From: Planctomycetaceae bacterium
Lineage (GTDB): Bacteria > Planctomycetota > Planctomycetia > Planctomycetales > Planctomycetaceae
DNA: 35,491 nucleotides
NCBI GenBank assembly: GCA_028284885.1
Contig: JANQQW010000246.1
Location: 1-35,491, forward strand
Direction of reading: 5' to 3'
The notes below the pieces were generated by a model. That model was given only the letters and a program-made list of their open reading frames with translations. It had not been told where the DNA came from and made no database searches. Of this stretch, positions 1-7,054 are shown in pieces. Numbering within the stretch: position 1 is the first letter of the stretch; every line of letters begins with the position of its first letter. Position numbers and translations under genes: made by a program.

Positions 1-228
1 CGTCGTCAGGCAGGTGCTGGCGAACCGCTGGTAGCCGCGGGTCAGTTCGGCCGCCCTCACGCCGGCCCCGCCGTACTCCTCGGGGACCACCCAGCCGAGC
101 ACGCCGGCCTCGGCCAGCCAGTCGAACTGCGGACCGGGCCAGTCGCCCGACGCGTCGAGCCGCGCCGTCCCCTCACGCAGGCGGGCCAGCAGGTCGTCGA
201 ACTCGGGGGTCTCGAAGAAGGCGGGCAC
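1..228 (-). CDS. Acyl-CoA dehydrogenase, N-terminal fragment cut by the window edge
   Basis: The minus-strand frame opens with GTG at 228-226 and runs off the left edge after 76 codons. A GGAGA ribosome site lies 5 nt before the GTG. Around residues 40-70 it reads AEAGVLGWVVPEEYGGAG followed by ELTRGYQRFAS. This matches the N-terminal helical domain of acyl-CoA dehydrogenases, where a G-x-x-x-P-E-x-Y-G-G-x-G stretch is highly conserved. These are FAD flavoproteins that oxidise acyl-CoA thioesters at the alpha-beta bond, mostly in fatty-acid or branched-chain amino-acid breakdown. The FAD-binding and catalytic parts are outside the window, so the substrate cannot be judged. The frame is too short and has too weak a start codon to stand out on length alone; the motif carries the call. 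Confidence 0.8.
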   Translation of the reverse strand, partial: MPAFFETPEFDDLLARLREGTARLDASGDWPGPQFDWLAEAGVLGWVVPEEYGGAGVRAAELTRGYQRFASTCLTT

Positions 229-307
229 GGGGTCTCCTCGTCGGCGGTCGGTCTCTCCAACGTAGAAACCGGCACACGCGTTCGCCAGCGTCGTCGCTGG
301 CTGACAG

Positions 308-460
308 GCCCCCTCTCCCGCGCTGTCGGCTTGGTCCTCGGTGTACGACGTGATCGCGGGGGAGGGGCCAAGGAGACGCGTTGACTCTGCCCCCTCTCCC
401 CGACCCTCTCCCCGCATCAACAAACCAACCAGTCGAACACGGCAAGCGGGGAGAGGGGGC
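308..460. repeat. Pyrimidine/purine inverted repeats in the spacer between two minus-strand genes
   Basis: This spacer holds four related CCCCTCTCCC-type tracts. A perfect 14-bp inverted repeat pairs 389-402 (GCCCCCTCTCCCCG) with 447-460. A nested second tract at 403-414 could compete for the same right arm. A less perfect pair links 308-322 with 355-369. The elements sit downstream of the gene ending at 473 and upstream of the acyl-CoA dehydrogenase start at 228. They could act as a terminator or be dispersed intergenic repeats. The sequence alone does not decide. Confidence 0.6.
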
Positions 461-472
461 CAGACTTGGCCC

Positions 473-778
473 TCAGAGGACGTCGACGTCGCGTTCGACG
501 ATCAGGATCTCCCGCTGGTCGAGGTCCCGTTCGAGTTCGTCCTTCAACTCGCGGAGGAAGGCGCGGGCGTCCTCGACGAGGGGCGAGATGACGCGGTAGA
601 TCACGATCTCGTCGCGGTAGGTGTGCTCGCCAGACCGCCAGAACCCGTGGTTCGGTTCCGGGAAGAAGGTCATCCCGTCGAACGCCTCGAGCCTTCGCTG
701 CACCTCGTCCAACTTCGCCGGCTCGATCGGCCGCCCGTCGTTGTAGTACAGCGGCACGAAGACGTCGTACTCCTTCAC
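473..778 (-). CDS. Small conserved hypothetical protein (101 aa)
   Basis: GTG start at 778-776, with GGGAAGG about 7 nt upstream. The longer open frame back to 862 overlaps the neighbouring gene and has no family-like sequence, so I reject it. The product begins KEYDVFVPLYYNDGRPIEP, continues with an amphipathic helix (about residues 20-33), then FFPEPNHGFWRSG and TYRDEIVIYRV, and ends in a charged helix and a beta-like tail. It has no signal peptide or membrane segment, so it is probably a small cytoplasmic alpha/beta protein. The look is of a conserved family of unknown function; I cannot name a reaction. It starts 23 nt after the GrpB-family gene stops, so the two are probably co-transcribed. 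Confidence 0.7.
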   Translation of the reverse strand: MKEYDVFVPLYYNDGRPIEPAKLDEVQRRLEAFDGMTFFPEPNHGFWRSGEHTYRDEIVIYRVISPLVEDARAFLRELKDELERDLDQREILIVERDVDVL

Positions 779-800
779 GGCGGACCTTCCCGATTGAGCG

Positions 801-1286
801 TCAGCGGTGGTCGGCGAGGACACGCTCGACGAACGGAGTCTTGGCGTTCGTGTACGCGTCACGCTCGTGACGGTGTTTCCTGGCCAGTCTCAGTTTGAGT
901 TCAGCATACTCGGCGGCGAAGTCCGAATTGGCTCGCAGGGCGTCGCGGAAGACCAGGCGGTCGTGCCACAGCGGGCTCTCGTACGGAACGAGATGCAGGT
1001 GGCGTGGGGTCTTGTCACCGACGTACTTGCAGTGCCAGTGCATCACGTCGGCCCGGTACGGATGGTACTCGTAACCGACGGACACCGCGGCGGCGATGGC
1101 CGGCTTCGACTCCTCGAGACCCGCAACCGGAGCCATGACGTCGATCACCGGTTTCGCAGCCAAACCGGGAACTGCCGTGCTGCCCACGTGCTCGATCTCG
1201 GCAACGATCCACTCGCCGAGGGTCTCCGCGAGCAGCAGTCGCTCGCGGTGGAACTCATCGGGCCAGGACGCGTCGTAAGCGACCAC
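801..1286 (-). CDS. GrpB/UPF0157 family protein (nucleotidyltransferase-like fold)
   Basis: The hallmark motifs are VVAYDASWPDEF near the start, EIEHVGSTAVPGLAAKPVIDVM (the GST-VPGL-KP-D signature of the GrpB/UPF0157 family) and a C-terminal block RHLHLVPY..HDRLVFRDALRAN..AAEYAELK. The family is related by fold to nucleotidyltransferases; its substrate is not established. The start is uncertain. The frame stays open to a TTG at 1466, but its first 55 or so residues run through intergenic repeats and look unlike the family. I chose GTG at 1286-1284, which leaves about 161 aa. A GTG at 1364-1362 is the alternative and would give about 187 aa, closer to the usual 170-190 aa. The family-like sequence begins near PPPIEVVAYD. 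No good ribosome site is visible at either start, so the native 5' end may have been altered by the repeats. Confidence 0.72.
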   Translation of the reverse strand: MVAYDASWPDEFHRERLLLAETLGEWIVAEIEHVGSTAVPGLAAKPVIDVMAPVAGLEESKPAIAAAVSVGYEYHPYRADVMHWHCKYVGDKTPRHLHLVPYESPLWHDRLVFRDALRANSDFAAEYAELKLRLARKHRHERDAYTNAKTPFVERVLADHR

Positions 1287-1327
1287 TTCGATTGGTGGCG
1301 GATCGATGGTGACGTCTCTCGTTGCCT

Positions 1328-1352
1328 GCGGAACTCGATGCTCACGCCGTGA
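1328..1352. repeat. 25-bp direct repeat, copy 1
   Basis: Identical over 25 bases to positions 1534-1558. The copies are 206 bp apart and bracket the hairpin-rich stretch 1394-1532. The repeat ends in a small palindrome: GCTCAC and GTGAGC around a GCC loop in this copy. It lies in the probable 5' region of the GrpB-family gene. Confidence 0.9.
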
Positions 1353-1393
1353 GCAGTTGACCACATCCCAAGCGATCGACCTCACCGGTTCCA

Positions 1394-1532
1394 GGGTGCC
1401 ACTGGCCTCTGGCCAGTGTTCTTCGACTACTGAGGCTTGTTCGTTCGCAGTGGCTCCGCCTTCCAAGTCGATCGATCACTCGACGTGCAAGCCGCGCGTG
1501 TCCGAGGCACTGGCGAAACGCCAGTGGCACCC
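1394..1532. repeat. Pair of hairpins sharing a 13-bp inverted repeat
   Basis: GGGTGCCACTGGC at 1394-1406 is repeated in inverted orientation at 1520-1532. Each copy also sits in its own perfect hairpin: CACTGGCC/TCT/GGCCAGTG at 1400-1418 and CACTGGCG/AAA/CGCCAGTG at 1508-1526. The whole arrangement lies between the two 25-bp direct repeats. It resembles REP/BIME- or MITE-type intergenic elements. There is no open frame for a transposase. Confidence 0.8.
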
Positions 1533-1533
1533 G

Positions 1534-1558
1534 GCGGAACTCGATGCTCACGCCGTGA
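1534..1558. repeat. 25-bp direct repeat, copy 2
   Basis: Exact copy of 1328-1352. It is followed by different sequence (AAATGTCG instead of GCAGTTGA), which places the right-hand boundary of the repeat at 1558. Confidence 0.9.
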
Positions 1559-1597
1559 AATGTCGACATTGTTCCAGGCGACCAGCCCCGCAGGCCC

Positions 1598-2173
1598 TCA
1601 AGCGTCCATAGGACGCCAGGCACCGCTCTCGAAAGATAGAAGCAGGTAGTCCTCTGGTTCGCATCCATCATGGATGGGTTCGAGATAGACGATGTCGGCC
1701 TCGATTGTGTCTTTCTCGAGATAGCCGAACTTCACTTCGCAGGGATACGAGAGCATTCGGAACGAGTCAGAGCGTGGTCGTCCGCCATCGGCATGGAAGG
1801 TCGATACGAGGAATCCATGGTCTTCGGCGTGTGACAAACGGACCGCGAACTGACAACCGAACGACTCGATCGCCGAATCGAATTCCTCTCGCTTAACGGT
1901 GCCAAACAGTTCCGAGTAGAGCGACTCGCCCTCGTAGCACTCCAAGTTTCGGCGGAGTAGGAACTCAGAATCGCTGATCGAGCCAACGTCGAACAGCAGT
2001 TGGCAGAGACGAAGAAACTGCTCCGTCGACTCCTCGCCGAGGTTCATCAAGCCGTCAAGGTATGCGATCTCCTTTGCAGCGGCTGGGTTGGTCCGCGCGA
2101 GAGCGTGCAAGTCGATGTCACCGATGCTCGCGGCCGGAATCATGTGGCCATCGTCGTCATCCACTCCAGCCAC
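1598..2173 (-). CDS. Hypothetical protein (191 aa), coupled to the Gfo/Idh oxidoreductase
   Basis: GTG start at 2173-2171, with GGAG 8 nt upstream, only 4 nt after the stop of the oxidoreductase gene at 2178; the spacing implies translational coupling. The protein is acidic and soluble, with no signal peptide or membrane segment. It opens with an Asp-rich stretch (VDDDD), followed by helices containing ARTNPAAAKEIAYLDGL and EQFLRLCQLLFDVGS, then a mixed beta region with GCQFAVRLSHAEDHGF and EVKFGYLEKDTIEADIVYLEP. I do not recognise a family. Base composition is clearly lower in GC than its right-hand neighbours and codon use is less strict, a pattern that fits acquired DNA. A role with the oxidoreductase is only a guess from position. 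Confidence 0.7.
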   Translation of the reverse strand: MAGVDDDDGHMIPAASIGDIDLHALARTNPAAAKEIAYLDGLMNLGEESTEQFLRLCQLLFDVGSISDSEFLLRRNLECYEGESLYSELFGTVKREEFDSAIESFGCQFAVRLSHAEDHGFLVSTFHADGGRPRSDSFRMLSYPCEVKFGYLEKDTIEADIVYLEPIHDGCEPEDYLLLSFESGAWRPMDA

Positions 2174-2177
2174 GAGA

Positions 2178-3377
2178 TCAGCTCCGCGCCTTCTCGTACT
2201 TCATCGGCAGCCACGCGCCGTTCTCGGCGCTGCTGGCGACGCACTGTTGGATGAAGTACATGCCCTCGGCGCCGTCGTAGACGTTGGGGTAGATCGTGTT
2301 GGTCTTCTCGAACGACTCGCCGGTGGCGCGGGCGATCATGGCGTCGAAGGCGTTGCGGTAGACGTTGCCGAAGGCTTCGAGGTAGCCCTCCGGGTGGCCG
2401 GCCGGGATGCGGCAGGCGGCGGCGTGGTTCTCGGTGGCGAAAGGGGCGTTCGGGTCGCGGAAGTAGATCTTGTGCGGCTCGCCGTTCGTGCGGACGGTCA
2501 TGTAGTTCGGGTTCTCCTGCCGCCACTGCAGGGCCCCCTCGGTGCCGTCGATCTCGATGAAGACGTCGTTCTCGCGGCCGTGGGAGATCTGGCTGGCGGT
2601 GACGGTGCCGAGTCCGCCGTTCTCGAAGCGGATGATGGCCGTGCCGTAGTCGTCGAGCTGTCGGCCGGAGACGAACGTCCGCAGGTGGCAGCTGATCTCG
2701 GCCGGGATGAGGCCCGTGATGTAGCGGGCCAGGTTGTAGGCGTGGGTGCCGATGTCGCCGAAGCAGCCGGCGGCCCCGGACTTCGTGGGGTCGGTCCGCC
2801 AGGCGGACTGCTTCTGGCCGGAGTCCTCGAGCTTCGACCGCAGCCAGCCCTGCATGTAGTTGCTGCGGAAGGCCTGAATCTCGCCGAGCTCGCCGGCCTT
2901 GATCATGTCGCGGGCCTGCCGGACGAGCGGGTGGCCGGTGTAGTTGTGCGTGAGGGCGAAGACGACGTCCGAGCTCTCGACGATTCCGACGAGTTCCTCG
3001 GCCTGCTCGAAGTCGAACGTCATCGGCTTGTCGCAGACGACGTTGAACCCGGCCTCGACGGCCGCCTTCGCGATCTCGAAGTGGGTGTGGTTGGGCGTGG
3101 CGACGCTGACGAAGTCGATCCGCTGGTCCTCGGGGAGGGCGAGCTCCTTCTCCAGGAGTTCCTGGTAGGAGCCGTAGGCGCGGTCCTCGGGGATGGCGTA
3201 ACTGGGGGCGGACTCCTTGGCCTTCACGGGGTCGGAGGAGAGGGCCCCGGCGACGATCTCGGCCCGGTTGTCGATGACGGCAGCGGTGGCGTGGACGCGG
3301 CCGATGAAGGCCCCCTTGCCGCCGCCGACGAGCCCCATCCGCAGTTTCCGGTTCAGTTTGCCGTTCGTGGTGTCCAT
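2178..3377 (-). CDS. Gfo/Idh/MocA family NAD(P)-dependent oxidoreductase
   Basis: ATG start at 3377-3375 with GAGGA 5 nt upstream; upstream extension of the frame is not family-like. The 399-aa product starts with a Rossmann fold: GLVGGGKGAFIGRVHA, residues 15-30, is the dinucleotide-binding loop. It then has VATPNHTHFEIAKAAVEAG (92-110) and CDKPMTF (115-121), in which Lys117 is the usual catalytic lysine of the EKP/DKP motif. GDIGTHAYNL (207-216) supplies the conserved Asp208 and His212 of the C-terminal catalytic domain. The family oxidises or reduces sugars, inositols and related polyols. The substrate is unknown here. There is no Tat or Sec signal, so it should be cytoplasmic. Its 3' neighbour begins 4 nt later, suggesting a two-gene operon. 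The GC level is typical of the window. Confidence 0.92.
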   Translation of the reverse strand: MDTTNGKLNRKLRMGLVGGGKGAFIGRVHATAAVIDNRAEIVAGALSSDPVKAKESAPSYAIPEDRAYGSYQELLEKELALPEDQRIDFVSVATPNHTHFEIAKAAVEAGFNVVCDKPMTFDFEQAEELVGIVESSDVVFALTHNYTGHPLVRQARDMIKAGELGEIQAFRSNYMQGWLRSKLEDSGQKQSAWRTDPTKSGAAGCFGDIGTHAYNLARYITGLIPAEISCHLRTFVSGRQLDDYGTAIIRFENGGLGTVTASQISHGRENDVFIEIDGTEGALQWRQENPNYMTVRTNGEPHKIYFRDPNAPFATENHAAACRIPAGHPEGYLEAFGNVYRNAFDAMIARATGESFEKTNTIYPNVYDGAEGMYFIQQCVASSAENGAWLPMKYEKARS

Positions 3378-3573
3378 GGGGTCCTCGCGGTGCTCTGCGC
3401 CGTTGTGATTCGGGTGGAAGCCGCAAGTTACCCGTGGTCCGGGCGTCCGGCAACCAAGCCCGCGAGCCGTCCGACGGCCGGGAACGTCTCTGGCCGTACT
3501 GATCCGTTCACGATAGGATGCCGATACGAAAGACGGGCACGAACGCACTCCCCTTCGACGGAAGGACGCCACC

Positions 3574-4074
3574 GTGAAACAGCAGAAGATCGTCTGGTTG
3601 CTCACCGGTCTCGTCGCGGGCCTGGGGCTCGCGCGGTTCTGGCCTCACGAGCCGGTCGCGGCCGGCACCGCGGACCGAAACGCGAAGTTCGGCATGGCCA
3701 CCTGCCCCGTCTCGTTCACGGACGGGTCGGAGGGGGTGTTCGTGATCGACTACCTGACCGGTGAACTGAAGGGGGCGATGGTGAACCCCCGCCTCGGCAA
3801 GTTCACGAACTTCTACTACCGCAGCCTCGCGGCCGACTTCAACGTCGATCCGAAGGCCGAGCCGCACTACGCGCTGGTGACCGGCATCCGTGGCCAGAAC
3901 ATCGGCACGGCGGGTGTCTCCGCGGCGGCCGGCACGGTCTACGTGGGCGAGTTGTCGTCCGGTAAGGTGATCGCCTACAGCTTCCCGTACCGCGAACTCC
4001 GGGCCCCGGCCCCGCCGATCCAGATGACGCCGACGGACCTGTTCCAGTTCCGTGAGCCGGTCATCCGCGACTGA
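3574..4074 (+). CDS. Membrane-anchored or secreted hypothetical protein (166 aa)
   Basis: GTG start at 3574-3576 after a GAAGGA ribosome site. The N-terminus is KQQKIVWLLTGLVAGLGLARFW, a basic end followed by one hydrophobic segment (about residues 6-22) with the shape of a signal anchor or uncleaved signal peptide. The exported part contains VDYLTGELKGAMVNP-like strands (IDYLTGELKG is clearest) and short beta repeats such as VYVGELSSGKVIAYSFPY. The pattern is reminiscent of a few blades of a propeller-type protein but too short for a full propeller. I know no function for it. It is divergent from the Gfo/Idh gene across a 196-bp spacer in which I see no convincing promoter pair, and it ends facing the groES-like gene. 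Confidence 0.75.
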   Translation: MKQQKIVWLLTGLVAGLGLARFWPHEPVAAGTADRNAKFGMATCPVSFTDGSEGVFVIDYLTGELKGAMVNPRLGKFTNFYYRSLAADFNVDPKAEPHYALVTGIRGQNIGTAGVSAAAGTVYVGELSSGKVIAYSFPYRELRAPAPPIQMTPTDLFQFREPVIRD

Positions 4075-4102
4075 CGCCGCGACTCGGCACGACACGACGA
4101 GA

Positions 4103-4132
4103 ACGGGCCGGTGACGCGAGTCACCGGGCCGT
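4103..4132. terminator. Hairpin between convergent genes, likely bidirectional terminator
   Basis: A 13-bp stem with one mismatch pairs 4103-4115 with 4120-4132 around a GCGA loop. It sits between the stop of the small exported protein at 4074 and the stop of the convergent groES-like gene at 4161. No strong T-run follows, which is common in GC-rich genomes. Confidence 0.65.
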
Positions 4133-4160
4133 CTGTCGTCGGTCTTCGCGGAAGGTGCGG

Positions 4161-4517
4161 TCAGTCGTCGTCGAGTTCCCCGTAGTCGTCCGAGTCCTCG
4201 CCGGCGGCGATCCCGCTCTCCGGCTGGGGCGTCCGCCGGAAGACGGCGACGATGTCCTCCAGCGGGACGACGAACAGCAGGTTGTCGGACTCGAAGTCGA
4301 CCGGGATCGCCTGCTTCGGGTTGAACAGGATCTTGTCGTACTTCCGAATCGGGAAGTCGACGTCGTGCTCGACCTGGGCGCTGATCTCGACGATGCGGCC
4401 GGTGATGTTGGGGATCTCGGCGTCGTCGGGGAGCACGATGCCCCCCTTCGTCTGCTGTCGGGCCTCGTCCTTGCGGACGAGCACGCGCATGCCGAGCGGT
4501 TCGACGTATTCGGTCAA
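4161..4517 (-). CDS. groES: GroES-like co-chaperonin (orphan, acidic C-terminal tail)
   Basis: The product matches Hsp10/GroES along its length: VEPLGMRVLVRKDEARQQTKGGIVLPDDAE (the conserved LxxRVLV...KGGIxLP block), followed by GRIVEI and a YDKILFNPKQA.PVDF stretch corresponding to the GxxVLF...G.EV region. GroES forms the heptameric lid of the GroEL chamber. I chose the TTG at 4517-4515 because GGAG lies 7 nt upstream and it gives 118 aa; the open frame continues to 4616 without family-like sequence. Oddities: no groEL is adjacent, and the last 15 or so residues are very acidic (GEDSDDYGELDDD). The mobile loop reads TKGGIVLPD, so partner binding is plausible. No CIRCE element is visible upstream. 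Confidence 0.85.
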   Translation of the reverse strand: MTEYVEPLGMRVLVRKDEARQQTKGGIVLPDDAEIPNITGRIVEISAQVEHDVDFPIRKYDKILFNPKQAIPVDFESDNLLFVVPLEDIVAVFRRTPQPESGIAAGEDSDDYGELDDD

Positions 4518-4566
4518 GGGAAGACTCCGAGTCTTCGGTGAGCGTTCGGTGACGGGCCAACCGTCG

Positions 4567-4572
4567 ATTATA
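4567..4572 (-). promoter_or_regulatory. Perfect TATAAT -10 box upstream of the groES-like gene
   Basis: Read on the minus strand, 4572-4567 is TATAAT, about 50 nt before the TTG start at 4517. It stands out against the GC-rich surroundings. No clear -35 hexamer is found 16-18 nt upstream, so the assignment rests on the -10 box and position only. Confidence 0.45.
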
Positions 4573-4669
4573 GAAGCGACGGGGGGAACGTACAGAGGGC
4601 GGTCTCCGCGTGGCAATCCGGCCGACGCGACACTAGGATCGCCGCCCGTTCGATCCGAAGGAGAGTCCC

Positions 4670-6238
<1,569 letters not shown>

Positions 6239-6352
6239 CGCCCGCCCTCCGCACACGTCGAATCTTCACACTCGCCCGGTGCCGCGGCGACCCGTTTCGG
6301 GTAGAACTCGGGCGAGGCCCCCTCGTCTTCAGCCGTTCGCAGGATCGCCCGC

Positions 6353-6733
6353 GTGGCCACGGTCGCCGAAACGAAGCTCAACCGCATCTTCCTCACGGAA
6401 CGGGAAGGCCGCGTGCTGGTCGTGATCCCGCACGGCGACTCCGTGGGCTACAAGAACGAGGACATCCCGCGCGAGATCGCCCGCGTCGAACAGGCGATCG
6501 AGAACAACGAGGTCGAGCACCTCGTGTTCGACCTCGGCCAGTCTTCGTACTTCGGGACGGTCGTCATCGGGGCGATGCACGCCCTGACGAAGGTGGTCGA
6601 ACGGCACGACGGCCAGGCCGTGCTGTGCAAGGTCTCCGAGGACATGAGCCGCATCCTCTCGGCCATGAACCTGGACACGATCTGGATGGCGTTCGACACA
6701 AGGAAGGTGGCGCTCAAGGCGCTCGCACGCTGA
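6353..6733 (+). CDS. STAS-domain protein, anti-sigma-factor-antagonist type, atypical phospho-site
   Basis: GTG start at 6353; 126 aa. The fold pattern fits a single STAS domain: an opening beta pair (RVLVVIPHGD), helix IAR VEQAIENNEV, strand VEHLVFDLGQSSYF, then GAMHALTKVVERHDGQAVLCKVSEDMSRILSAMNLDTIW. STAS proteins such as SpoIIAA bind anti-sigma factors or kinases and are switched by phosphorylation of a Ser in a D-S-S-G loop. Here that loop reads FGTVVIG, so the usual Asp-Ser-Ser is absent and only a Thr lies nearby. It may therefore be a constitutive binding module or use another regulator. No partner kinase, phosphatase or sigma factor lies in the window. No membrane segment is present. 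Confidence 0.82.
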   Translation: MATVAETKLNRIFLTEREGRVLVVIPHGDSVGYKNEDIPREIARVEQAIENNEVEHLVFDLGQSSYFGTVVIGAMHALTKVVERHDGQAVLCKVSEDMSRILSAMNLDTIWMAFDTRKVALKALAR

Positions 6734-6800
6734 CGGGCCGTTTGCCGGGGACGCGGCGGGTCGGTATCGTCGTGCCGAACCCAGTCCCACGGAGAGCACG

Positions 6801-7010
6801 ATGTCGGTCGAGATCAGCATTCGTCCCAACGGTCCGTTCCTCGTCACCGGTCCCGTCACGCTGACGGACACGCAGGGGGCGACCTACGACCTCGCCGGCA
6901 AGGAGACCTTCGCCCTCTGCCGCTGCGGTGCGTCGAAGAACCGTCCTTTCTGCGACGGAACCCACAAGGACTGCGGTTTCGAGTCCGCCGACGTCGTCCC
7001 GTCCGAGTGA
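6801..7010 (+). CDS. CDGSH iron-sulfur domain protein
   Basis: ATG start at 6801; 69 aa. The sequence CRCGASKNRPFCDGTH at residues 40-55 is the CDGSH signature (C-x-C-x2-S-x3-P-x-C-D-G-T-H). It supplies Cys40, Cys42, Cys51 and His55 as ligands of a [2Fe-2S] cluster of the mitoNEET type. The preceding part is a short beta-rich strand set (VEISIRPNGPFLVTGPVTLTD) as in bacterial single-domain members. No membrane anchor is present, so it should be cytoplasmic. Roles proposed for the family are redox or cluster transfer. Its redox partner here is unknown. It lies 68 nt after the STAS gene and 45 nt before the hydrolase gene. Confidence 0.93.
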   Translation: MSVEISIRPNGPFLVTGPVTLTDTQGATYDLAGKETFALCRCGASKNRPFCDGTHKDCGFESADVVPSE

Positions 7011-7054
7011 CGGCCTCGTTCGCCCCTTCCGTTCCACCCGCTCGGAGCGTCCCC

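Noticed and set aside
3378-3605. Upstream extension of the Gfo/Idh gene
   Set aside because: The extra 76 residues are antisense to the divergent gene start and spacer; the ATG at 3377 has a good ribosome site directly before the Rossmann motif.
4518-4669. CIRCE heat-shock operator before the groES-like gene
   Set aside because: No TTAGCACTC-N9-GAGTGCTAA-like inverted repeat can be found in the spacer.
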